Below, piece after piece: positions 1 through 5,088 of a stretch of 7,234 nt of DNA (position 1 is its first letter; each line of letters starts with the position of its first letter). The translations under genes and the position numbers were made by a program. The stretch lies in NCBI GenBank assembly GCA_000416005.1, contig KE356562.1, positions 355,872-363,105 on the forward strand. Reading direction: 5' to 3'. Below the pieces are notes generated by a model. The model was given only the letters and a program-made list of their open reading frames with translations, was not told the origin of the DNA and ran no database searches. This stretch comes from Haloquadratum sp. J07HQX50 (GTDB taxonomy: Archaea; Halobacteriota; Halobacteria; Halobacteriales; Haloferacaceae).

Positions 1-58
1 AGTGTGTCTCTAATTTCTGTTCGAGAGATTCAGGAATTTCGACGGTCAGGAATGCCAT
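1..58 (-). CDS. 5' end of an unidentified gene, possibly an RHH/antitoxin-like small protein (partial)
   Basis: Only the first 19 codons lie in the window; the gene runs off the left edge. The visible N terminus reads MAFLTVEIPESLEQKLETH. A short beta-strand-like stretch followed by 'IPESLEQKLE' resembles the start of ribbon-helix-helix or AbrB/antitoxin-type small proteins, but 19 residues cannot establish a family. The ATG at 58 is preferred over an in-frame ATG at 85 because the upstream codon overlaps a good TATA box, and ATG 58 sits at the distance expected for a nearly leaderless haloarchaeal transcript. That this is a gene start is fairly secure; the function is open. Confidence 0.6.
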   Translation of the reverse strand, partial: MAFLTVEIPESLEQKLETH

Positions 59-83
59 GCAATTATCACTGTTAATATGTATC

Positions 84-95
84 ATAAAAATAAAC
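84..95 (-). promoter_or_regulatory. TATA box of the left-edge minus-strand gene
   Basis: Read on the minus strand, the element is TTTATTTTTA at 94 to 85, centred about 31 nt upstream of the ATG at 58. Archaeal TATA boxes lie about 25-30 nt upstream of the transcription start, so transcription would begin within a few bases of the ATG, as is common in haloarchaea. This is a sequence-only inference. Confidence 0.5.
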
Positions 96-500
96 ATTCC
101 GGATATTCGTCGTGTAGTCACGACTCACACTGAGTAGTCGTTTATCAAGATTGAATTGAATAGAGTCAGATACCCGCGAAGCGGAAGCCACTGGCCTGGC
201 CTCAATCCTCTGAGGAGAGTGATGCTGTCGTATCAAATAATTGTGTGTGCGCATATCCAGCCAATTAGAGTGCCAGTACGTCTCAGAACGACCATCGCGC
301 GCGGTAAGTGTGTTATCTGAGCACCGCAGCAGGCGGGGCGGGTAGGATGTTAACACACGGGGGGAATAGGTCGCGTGTCTGCACCCTACAAGGACCATAT
401 CATAATACATATTATTTATATTTTCATGATATTTTTCTGATACCAACATCTATACCATTGATTCGACAACTGATATGTAATCCTAAATGCAGAATTCGAG
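96..500. other. Noncoding stretch with an inverted repeat and possible IS200/IS605 relic
   Basis: No convincing gene was found. Open frames here encode basic or Ser/Arg/Tyr-rich products unlike the acidic proteins in the rest of the window. The stretch holds a small CCGC-GAA-GCGG hairpin near 174-184 and an inverted repeat at 308-358. Around 270-350 there is sequence that resembles, from memory, the 3' end of haloarchaeal IS1341-type tnpB elements: a CTCAGAACGA segment followed by GGCGGGGCGGGTAGG. An AT-rich tract at about 400-430 could serve a promoter for the gene at 501 but is rather far upstream. Confidence 0.4.
308..358. repeat. 8-bp inverted repeat with GC-rich interior
   Basis: GTGTGTTA at 308-315 is perfectly complementary to TAACACAC at 351-358. 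A smaller CCGC/GCGG pair lies inside the 35-nt interval, so the whole can be drawn as a long hairpin. It overlaps the stretch that resembles an IS200/IS605 right end. It could be a relic of such an element or chance. Confidence 0.4.
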
Positions 501-665
501 GTGTGCGGTGAGTGCGGGAATCTGCACATGGAAGCCGTGGCTGGACCAGATGACGTTGATGAATGTGCCGTGTGTGGGGGGTATGTGACTGATGTCGAAG
601 TTGAGGATCTTGATATCGAAATTGACGAACTTGATGTGAATCTTGATGACCTCATCGGACTGTAA
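501..665 (+). CDS. Small CxxC/CxxC zinc-ribbon-type protein with acidic tail (54 aa)
   Basis: The frame encodes 54 residues. Two zinc-knuckle-like pairs are visible: Cys2-Gly-Glu-Cys5 followed by Gly, and Cys22-Ala-Val-Cys25 followed by Gly-Gly. They are 16 residues apart, which suits one zinc site. Residues 30-54 form an acidic tail in which hydrophobic and acidic residues largely alternate (pattern such as DLDIEIDELDVNLDDL). Haloarchaea encode many such zinc-finger microproteins of under 70 aa; most have unknown roles in regulation or protein-protein contact. The frame is closed upstream by TGA at 471-473, and the only usual start before the first Cys is GTG 501; the first in-frame ATG (codon 10) would remove the first Cys pair. 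The first knuckle therefore begins at residue 2, which is unusually abrupt, so the 5' end may be damaged or a nonstandard start used. Zinc binding is inferred from the motif only. Confidence 0.6.
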   Translation: MCGECGNLHMEAVAGPDDVDECAVCGGYVTDVEVEDLDIEIDELDVNLDDLIGL

Positions 666-1001
666 GTATAGATGTTTGAGGTCCTTCTGCACCTGAAGGC
701 GGAGGAATCTCGGCTACAGTTAGGATCTGACAATTTGCAACCCAGCTGATCGCTCGGTACGAAACGTTCCGAAGTGTGTGTGGACAGTATTCTACTGACT
801 GTAATGGCCGTCACTCATATTCTCTGTCAGAGAAGTCTGAGCTATCTCTCGGCGAATATTTACCGCACACGTCCGTGTTCATCGTTGTTCATGAGCAAAG
901 CTTCGCCGCCCCACAAAGCCATAAGACGGCTCAGTTCCGACAATCGTATCGATCAGTTCGTGTGATGTGTCTCAAATCGGGACTCACCAAACATGAAACG
1001 A
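666..1001. other. Noncoding gap between zinc microprotein and metzincin gene (convergent)
   Basis: This is the convergent interval between the plus-strand microprotein and the minus-strand metzincin gene. It holds a hairpin with a trailing CGGAGGA motif at 683-711 (listed separately). No T-rich terminator is obvious for either gene. A plus-strand frame from 776 runs into the metzincin gene but has noncoding-type composition. Confidence 0.4.
683..711 (+). repeat. Hairpin followed by CGGAGGAATCTC
   Basis: CCTTC at 683-687 pairs with GAAGG at 695-699 across a 7-nt loop, immediately followed by CGGAGGAATCTC at 700-711. It begins 17 nt after the stop of the zinc microprotein. A hairpin with a very similar 3' flank occurs at 2084-2108. 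It could be a transcript-end structure or the right-end hairpin of a decayed IS200/IS605-type element; there is no T tract. Confidence 0.4.
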
Positions 1002-2042
1002 TTATCGATCTTTCTCGCGCCACCAGTCATCGCGCGAGCCTGGGTCTGTGGTCTTGAACGGAGTTGATTGCTCATCTGGATTCACAAAACGGTCAAGCCA
1101 ATACCCAATATGATATCCGATGTGCTCATGAGTCGGTGGCAAATCAACCGTGATTGTCGCGTTGGTGTAATACTCAAGTGCCGGATCAGTGTCTGTAGAG
1201 CGACCGTATACTGACCCCTCAGATGCAACATGTCCAGGGAGTGTATCACCGACGACGATGATATCTGCGCGATGACGAGTTTCGACCTGTGTTACTGTAA
1301 GATTCGTCGGCACCGTTCCACGACCGCGATTAAAGTACTGTAATGCCAGCACAACCTGCTCCTCAGTCGTCGCAGTATTCACTCCACTGAAGCTCGCTGT
1401 ATCGATATAGATTGTGAGGCGATCGGTCTTCCATGGAATCGCTCTCTCGCTCGCATTCAGTCGCGTCGTTAGATTCAAAACAGTCGTTGCATTCATTACC
1501 TTTCGAGGCTCCTCGCCGTGTACCAGCCCGAAAACGTGTCCGAACTCATGTTTCAGCGTCATGAGTGTGGAAGCATTCGTATAGCCAGTTTGGACTCGCA
1601 TGCGTGCAGCATCAACCGTCTCTTCTCGTTTAAGAACCGGTGCGCAGCCGACCTGATTCTCACCGGTCTCTACTCCGCATGGTCCAATCGTGTCGACAAA
1701 TTCGACTGTGAGATCTGGTGACGATGTGTTGGGCCGCACTTCGAAGTCACCCATCCAATCGACGTACTGGACCCCAGTCTGTTCCCAGTAGTTCACAGCC
1801 TCTCGTATAACTGCCTCGTAGGAACGGTTCGTTGGATTCTCAATCCCGATAATAATCGGCTCTTTCTCGAACGGATTATCTGGGACTGGAGTCGGCACAG
1901 CAGTTGGTGATAACGAGGACATCACTGTCGGTTCTGGTGTTGATGTGACTGTCGATGTTTGTGGTGCTGGAGATTGTCCCTCACCCCCACACCCTGAGAG
2001 GATCGTAATTACAGCGACAGCAACGACGACTGCACGGTTCAT
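1002..2042 (-). CDS. Secreted metzincin-like zinc metalloprotease lipoprotein with degenerate second domain
   Basis: This 346-aa protein has a Sec-type lipoprotein signal (hydrophobic core at residues 4-15, lipobox LSGC, Cys18 as lipidation site). A Ser/Thr/Pro-rich spacer follows at about 22-56. The catalytic signature is HEFGHVFGLVH at 165-175, matching HExxHxxGxxH with Glu166 as the general base. A Met at 183 in 'RKVM' is suited to the metzincin Met-turn, suggesting a matrixin-like peptidase on the outer cell face. Cys122 and Cys133 could form a disulfide. Residues about 205-320 look like a second copy of the fold: the strand 'ADIIVVGDTLPG' echoes 'DLTVEFVDTIGPCG', and YTNA occurs in both halves before the active-site region. 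The second copy has HEHIGYHIGYWLD in place of the zinc motif and cannot be read as an intact HExxH, so it is probably inactive. msrA lies upstream on the same strand, 447 bp away. No clear TATA box was seen. The substrate is unknown. Confidence 0.85.
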   Translation of the reverse strand: MNRAVVVAVAVITILSGCGGEGQSPAPQTSTVTSTPEPTVMSSLSPTAVPTPVPDNPFEKEPIIIGIENPTNRSYEAVIREAVNYWEQTGVQYVDWMGDFEVRPNTSSPDLTVEFVDTIGPCGVETGENQVGCAPVLKREETVDAARMRVQTGYTNASTLMTLKHEFGHVFGLVHGEEPRKVMNATTVLNLTTRLNASERAIPWKTDRLTIYIDTASFSGVNTATTEEQVVLALQYFNRGRGTVPTNLTVTQVETRHRADIIVVGDTLPGHVASEGSVYGRSTDTDPALEYYTNATITVDLPPTHEHIGYHIGYWLDRFVNPDEQSTPFKTTDPGSRDDWWREKDR

Positions 2043-2489
2043 GTGTGAGGGTTCATTAGTACAGTTGTCCGAGTCGAAAGTTCACGGCTCAAGCCGTCGG
2101 AGGAGCTCAAAATCACTATTCGGATCGCCATATGCACATATCATATCAGCTTCAGTGTTTTTACCGAATTCAGTTTCTGTTGCAACCATCTTGAGTGTTG
2201 TCCTGAGGCGCGGATTGAGATCTGCGGGTCAAGCGGCGCTCAGGTCTGAAAGTGAAACTCGTTACAACAGTTCGTTTCAACCGGACGACGTACTGGTCAC
2301 GGACACACTGAGCGCCAGACAGGTGGATACGAGACGCCCGCTCAAACCGAAGCAAAAACTGCGTTACCTCACGCCGCTTTTTGATGTCGTCAAGCCCACA
2401 CGCAGGTCAGACATCGCCAGGCAGCCTCGCAGGAACAAGAACTCCTGTCTCAGGGAATCTGTGTCCGCAGACGAGTAAACCGGTATCGT
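2043..2489. other. Noncoding gap between msrA and the metzincin gene
   Basis: A plus-strand frame stays open through most of this gap (to 2478), but its product is basic and Ser/Arg-rich and begins antisense inside the metzincin gene, so it is not accepted as a gene. The gap contains a perfect 14-bp hairpin at 2084-2097. Its right end resembles the decayed 3' end of an IS1341-type tnpB (listed separately). It separates two same-strand genes, which argues against a single msr-protease operon. Confidence 0.45.
2084..2108 (+). repeat. Hairpin ACGGCT-CA-AGCCGT followed by CGGAGGAGCTC
   Basis: ACGGCT at 2084-2089 and AGCCGT at 2092-2097 form a perfect 6-bp stem with a 2-nt centre, followed directly by CGGAGGAGCTC at 2098-2108. 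The flank nearly matches that of the hairpin at 683-711 (CGGAGGAATCTC). It lies 42 bp upstream of the metzincin start, so it could also affect expression of that gene. Hairpin plus conserved flank is the layout of IS200/IS605 ends; that assignment is inference. Confidence 0.45.
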
Positions 2490-2493
2490 TCAC
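2420..2493 (+). mobile_element. Possible decayed 3' end of an IS200/IS605 (IS1341-type) tnpB element
   Basis: The plus-strand frame ends in NSCLRESVSADE followed by TAA at 2476-2478. This resembles, from memory, the TnpB tail 'SPCLKERTASAVSE' found in haloarchaeal IS1341-type elements. The downstream bases AAACCGGTATCGTTCAC resemble the remembered right end of those elements (GGCGGGGTAGTTCAC-like). No intact transposase remains, and the match has not been tested by alignment. If real, the element's right end lies on the msrA stop codon (2490-2492). Confidence 0.25.
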
Positions 2494-3119
2494 ACTGTTC
2501 TGCTGAGAGCTGTTTGGAGGTTGTCGTCATCAGGAAGGTCATGTCCACTCGCGTACCCATTGAGTTTCGCAGCGGCAGGGGATTCCTGAATTTCATCATC
2601 AGTGTAGCCAGCTTCGTCAAAGACATCTGAGTGCACTGGGTCGGTGCAGAGACTGTGCTTCTGGTGATAGTCCTCAGCAGGATAAAATCGCAACAAACGC
2701 TCGATGCGAGTCCCGAGAGCGTCGGCGTCCAGGCCATGTTCTGCAAGAAATTCGTTGAGCGTTTTCCGCTGATTCGACGTCCCCATCAGAATGATGTTTT
2801 GATACTGAGTTTTTCTCGTCTGGTGGTTCGGTCGGTGGTTCGCAAAGACTCGAGCCAGCAGGTCCCAATATGTAACGACCGTAGGGTCATAATCTACTTG
2901 GAACACTTCAGTGTGGTCCCCGAGGTTATGATACGTTGGGTCGGACTTCTTCCCGCCAGCGTAGCCAACTCGAGTCCGGATGACACCATCAATCGCGCCG
3001 AACTGTGCTTCCGGTCCCCAGAAACATCCTAGCCCGAAAGTTGCGGTCTCAGTCTTATCACGAATCAGTGCCGCGCGGTCATACTGTTTAATGAGTCTCG
3101 GTGTAGGTGTGGCTGTCAC
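2490..3119 (-). CDS. msrA: Peptide-methionine (S)-S-oxide reductase MsrA
   Basis: MsrA reduces the S-epimer of free or protein-bound methionine sulfoxide in the cytoplasm. The 209-aa product carries the active-site motif GCFWG at 31-35 with catalytic Cys32, then GYAGG at 52-56, the buried Glu71 within 'HTEVFQVDYDP', TQY at 104-106, and FYPAEDYHQK at 145-154. The only other Cys is Cys158, so any resolving disulfide must use it or an external thiol donor. The loop 'NHRPNHQTRKTQYQN' is about five residues shorter than the usual family segment, and the Asp normally five residues before the TQY Tyr is replaced by Thr101. The start is GTG at 3119: the frame upstream has no start before the msrB stop, and no strong Shine-Dalgarno is seen. 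msrB lies 33 nt upstream on the same strand and in the same frame, so the two are expected to be co-transcribed with msrB first. Confidence 0.93.
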   Translation of the reverse strand: MTATPTPRLIKQYDRAALIRDKTETATFGLGCFWGPEAQFGAIDGVIRTRVGYAGGKKSDPTYHNLGDHTEVFQVDYDPTVVTYWDLLARVFANHRPNHQTRKTQYQNIILMGTSNQRKTLNEFLAEHGLDADALGTRIERLLRFYPAEDYHQKHSLCTDPVHSDVFDEAGYTDDEIQESPAAAKLNGYASGHDLPDDDNLQTALSRTV

Positions 3120-3152
3120 TGTATGAGAGATTGAATGAGCACCACTGGCAAG

Positions 3153-3563
3153 TTATTCTTCTTCGAACTCAAGCGCTTTGCCATTGATACAGTAGCGCTT
3201 GCCTGTCGGGTCCGGACCGTCGTTGAACACGTGGCCGAGGTGGCCTTCGCACGCACTGCAGACGACTTCAGTTCGGACTCTTCCATGGCTCCGGTCAACC
3301 CGCGTCTCAACGGCAGCAGTGTCGGCGGGAGCCCAGAAACTTGGCCAACCGGTTCCAGACTCGAATTTCTCGTCGGAGCGGAACAATTCTGAATCACACC
3401 CGGCACAACGGAACATACCGTCATCGTCAATTTTTAACAGATCTGAGGTACCTGCACGTTCAGTACCTGCTTCACGGAGAATCTGATATTCCTCTTCGTC
3501 TAAGACGTCGCGCCACTCATCGTCGTTCTCTGGCATAGCCTCAGTTGTGTGTTTCTTGGACAT
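3153..3563 (-). CDS. msrB: Peptide-methionine (R)-S-oxide reductase MsrB
   Basis: MsrB reduces the R-epimer of protein methionine sulfoxide, complementing MsrA. The 136-aa product, counted from ATG 3563, has the usual family length. Zinc-binding pairs are Cys53-x2-Cys56 (CAGC) and Cys102-x2-Cys105 (CSAC). GTGWPSF lies at 70-76, GHVFNDG at 110-116, and the catalytic Cys125 sits in RYCIN. These five are the only cysteines, so no classical resolving Cys is available and the sulfenic intermediate is probably reduced directly by an external thiol system. The frame is open upstream to 3746, but those 61 codons are basic and unlike a haloarchaeal N terminus; the MSKKHTTE start fits the family better, and M10 (3536) is an alternative. 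Stop TAA at 3153-3155 is followed after 33 nt by msrA. Two palindromes upstream are candidate regulatory sites. Confidence 0.93.
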   Translation of the reverse strand: MSKKHTTEAMPENDDEWRDVLDEEEYQILREAGTERAGTSDLLKIDDDGMFRCAGCDSELFRSDEKFESGTGWPSFWAPADTAAVETRVDRSHGRVRTEVVCSACEGHLGHVFNDGPDPTGKRYCINGKALEFEEE

Positions 3564-3602
3564 ACAGCATATATGAGTCTCAGGCGTTTGATGTTGACGT
3601 CT

Positions 3603-3615
3603 GAGTGATTCACTC
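3603..3615. promoter_or_regulatory. Perfect 13-bp palindrome upstream of msrB, candidate operator
   Basis: GAGTGA-T-TCACTC is a perfect 6+1+6 palindrome centred at 3609, 46 nt upstream of the msrB ATG. The size and symmetry suit a dimeric regulator. No regulator gene is visible in the window, and no clear TATA box was found nearby, so the role is inferred from symmetry and position only. Confidence 0.35.
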
Positions 3616-3677
3616 TTGCAAGCGATAGTCATGTTTCGCAGGTGATTGGTTGTTCTTGCTCGCTTGTCGAATATCTC

Positions 3678-3726
3678 ATGCACTGTGAGGATTCGATTTG
3701 TCGAATCGTAGTCACGTACAGTGCAT
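3678..3726. repeat. 49-bp nested imperfect palindrome upstream of msrB
   Basis: The outer arms ATGCACTGT (3678-3686) and ACAGTGCAT (3718-3726) are perfectly complementary over 9 bp. The inner arms GATTCGA (3690-3696) and TCGAATC (3701-3707) are perfect over 7 bp with a 4-nt TTTG loop. The linkers between arms differ in length (3 and 10 nt), leaving a bulge. It lies 115 nt upstream of the msrB start. It could be a cruciform or regulatory site, a transcript-end hairpin for something once upstream, or part of a palindrome-bearing mobile element. Confidence 0.6.
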
Positions 3727-4271
3727 TTCAATTCTGATATCTCCACGGCTCAAGGCCTCGATGCCACTACAAGTCGTTTTGTGAGGTCGGGCTCAAATGG
3801 CTCGAGAGAGCTCATCTTGGGGATTCGAGGGTTACTGTTCGATCACGAGTCTTGAATGGCCTGTCGAATCCTCTATATCTAAAAGGCGTCACGGTACTCG
3901 TCGCCGGCACCGATAAGACACGTTTTCATACTCCTCATCAGAATTTCATTGTATCTGGTTTCACCGGAACTGCGATTCGATAGCTCAATTGTATGCCACG
4001 GTTTGCCCAGAGGCGCAGTATGATGAAAAGTGTTGGTCTGACAGTGGTGCGGTGATGGAGTGATAGTCTGCCAGACCGTGAGTGAGCACACCGGGCACTG
4101 AACCCGTTACTCTGCCAAGAGAAGGGGCCGAGAACTCAGCCCATCTCAAGGCAACTAAATATATGGATTCGAACCAACTCAAGTCAGCGGGTCATTACTG
4201 GGGCAGTTCAAATAGTCCTCTTGGCTACTTCACGAGGGTGTCTGGATTCGGTACACAGTTTCTAAGTAGAA

Positions 4272-4319
4272 AGCCCACGTCTTTGACTGCAGGCGCGGGA
4301 CGAATTCGACATGTGGGCT
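4272..4319 (+). repeat. Inverted repeat AGCCCAC...GTGGGCT, resembling an IS200/IS605 right end
   Basis: AGCCCAC at 4272-4278 is complementary to GTGGGCT at 4313-4319. The interval contains GCGGGACGAATTCGAC. The string GAAAGCCCACGTCTTTGAC followed by a GGGACGAATTC-type flank resembles, from memory, the hairpin and right end of haloarchaeal tnpB-bearing elements, with the hairpin partly degraded. The upstream plus-strand frame from 4082 may hold decayed sequence of the same element, but no TnpB motif is recognisable there. Confidence 0.35.
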
Positions 4320-4401
4320 AACGACGACGAGATCTCGATATAAACTATCACTTTTGTGTCATTATCGTAAGACAGATCATTAACCTGTTCTGGACGCTGA
4401 G

Positions 4402-4416
4402 CGGCTAAGAAAGCCG
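4402..4416 (+). repeat. Hairpin CGGCT-AAGAA-AGCCG
   Basis: A perfect 5-bp stem with a 5-nt loop is followed by GAGCTGACATC. Its stem core (CGGCT/AGCCG) is the same as that of the hairpin at 2084-2097. It may be a further relic of the same kind of element. Confidence 0.35.
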
Positions 4417-4440
4417 GAGCTGACATCTTCGGCATAGAAA

Positions 4441-4471
4441 CGCGTGGGATTCAATCGAATACCCGACCGCG
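4441..4471 (+). repeat. 31-nt hairpin with three stacked arms
   Basis: CGCG (4441-4444), GGG (4446-4448) and ATTC (4449-4452) pair in turn with CGCG (4468-4471), CCC (4462-4464) and GAAT (4457-4460) around an AATC loop, with small bulges. There is no T tract, so an archaeal terminator is not indicated. It resembles a structured RNA or element-end hairpin. Confidence 0.4.
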
Positions 4472-5088
4472 AGGGATAGTATCTGCTCTGATGAGCTGAT
4501 GTATTCGATTCGGACGGGGAGGTTTGGCTGTGCTGTCCGCCGGGAAACCTCGAAACGCCTGATTCACTCGAGGGTGACGGAGAGGCCACAGTGTCCACGA
4601 AATATTTGTTAGTAAAAATGATTCGGAAATCGTAGTCCTGAAGATTAGGACACAGATGTGAGTGCGGTGAAACTCTCTTGTTGCGGATAGTCTATTAAAC
4701 GTCGAGATGTGGAATCCTGAGGTTTGACCTGTGGCTGCTAACTGCTTGATGAGTTTTGTCGGCCTGTACAGCGGGTCATTAGCTGATACTGCCGGTTTGG
4801 AGTTACTGCTGAGACTGTGAGATGATTTGCCAACGCCAATGAGCTTAGAGATATGCTGTCGTTTCGCCCGTAGCATGGCTGTCGGGACACAGCAAAAGAC
4901 GAAGGGTGATTCCGGCCCCGGAGAGTGAATCACACCACTCGTTGATTTTGGAAGGTGAGAAACAAATGTGTGACACGATGTAGTCAGAAAGTTGGTACTT
5001 CTTTCTGATCGAGTCTCTGAGCTCTGCGTCTATAACAAGGATAGAGAATTATCGGGCATTTTTTGAAATCTAATTGGGGACTATAGGT

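Larger units (their letters stand above)
3564..5088. other. Long stretch (about 1.5 kb) without a convincing gene
   Basis: Open frames here are short or give basic, Ser/His/Arg-rich products. One plus-strand segment (4495-4635) gives a 46-residue acidic stretch without a start and may be a gene fragment. The stretch is rich in short inverted repeats: 3603-3615, 3678-3726, GGATTCGA/TCGAATCC at about 3819-3870, GGTCTG/CAGACC at 4035-4077, 4272-4319, 4402-4416 and 4441-4471. This fits a region built from decayed insertions. Haloquadratum genomes are known for palindrome-associated MITE-like elements related to IS200/IS605; whether this is one is untested. Confidence 0.4.

Noticed and set aside
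672..749. 25-codon plus-strand frame (MFEVLLHLKAEESRLQ...) starting 7 nt after the zinc microprotein stop.
   Set aside because: Too short to judge, with no ribosome binding site, and it overlaps the hairpin plus CGGAGGA motif that better explains the sequence.
72..814. Open minus-strand frames at 72-449 and 416-814.
   Set aside because: Products are basic and rich in Ser, Arg, Tyr or Thr. The second is antisense to the acidic zinc microprotein and mirrors its repetitive codons.
776..1057. 93-aa plus-strand frame.
   Set aside because: Composition is not haloarchaeal-like, and its 3' end is antisense to the end of the metzincin gene.
1945..2478. 177-aa plus-strand frame across the msrA-metzincin gap.
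   Set aside because: It starts antisense within the metzincin signal peptide and has a basic, low-complexity product. Only its last residues are of interest, as a possible tnpB relic.
3564..3746. Upstream extension of MsrB by 61 residues.
   Set aside because: The extension is basic, has no family counterpart and contains the two palindromes; MsrB from 3563 has the standard length.
3879..4091. 70-aa minus-strand frame ending in MKTCLIGAGDEYRDAF.
   Set aside because: Short and His/Thr-rich with no recognisable domain; the last part looks gene-like but is too short to support.
4451..4933. 160-aa minus-strand frame.
   Set aside because: Basic and Ser/His/Pro-rich, without domain motifs; it overlaps hairpins and the acidic plus-strand fragment.
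5074..5088. TTG start adding five residues to the membrane protein.
   Set aside because: ATG at 5089 is a better start, and the added residues have no feature of interest.
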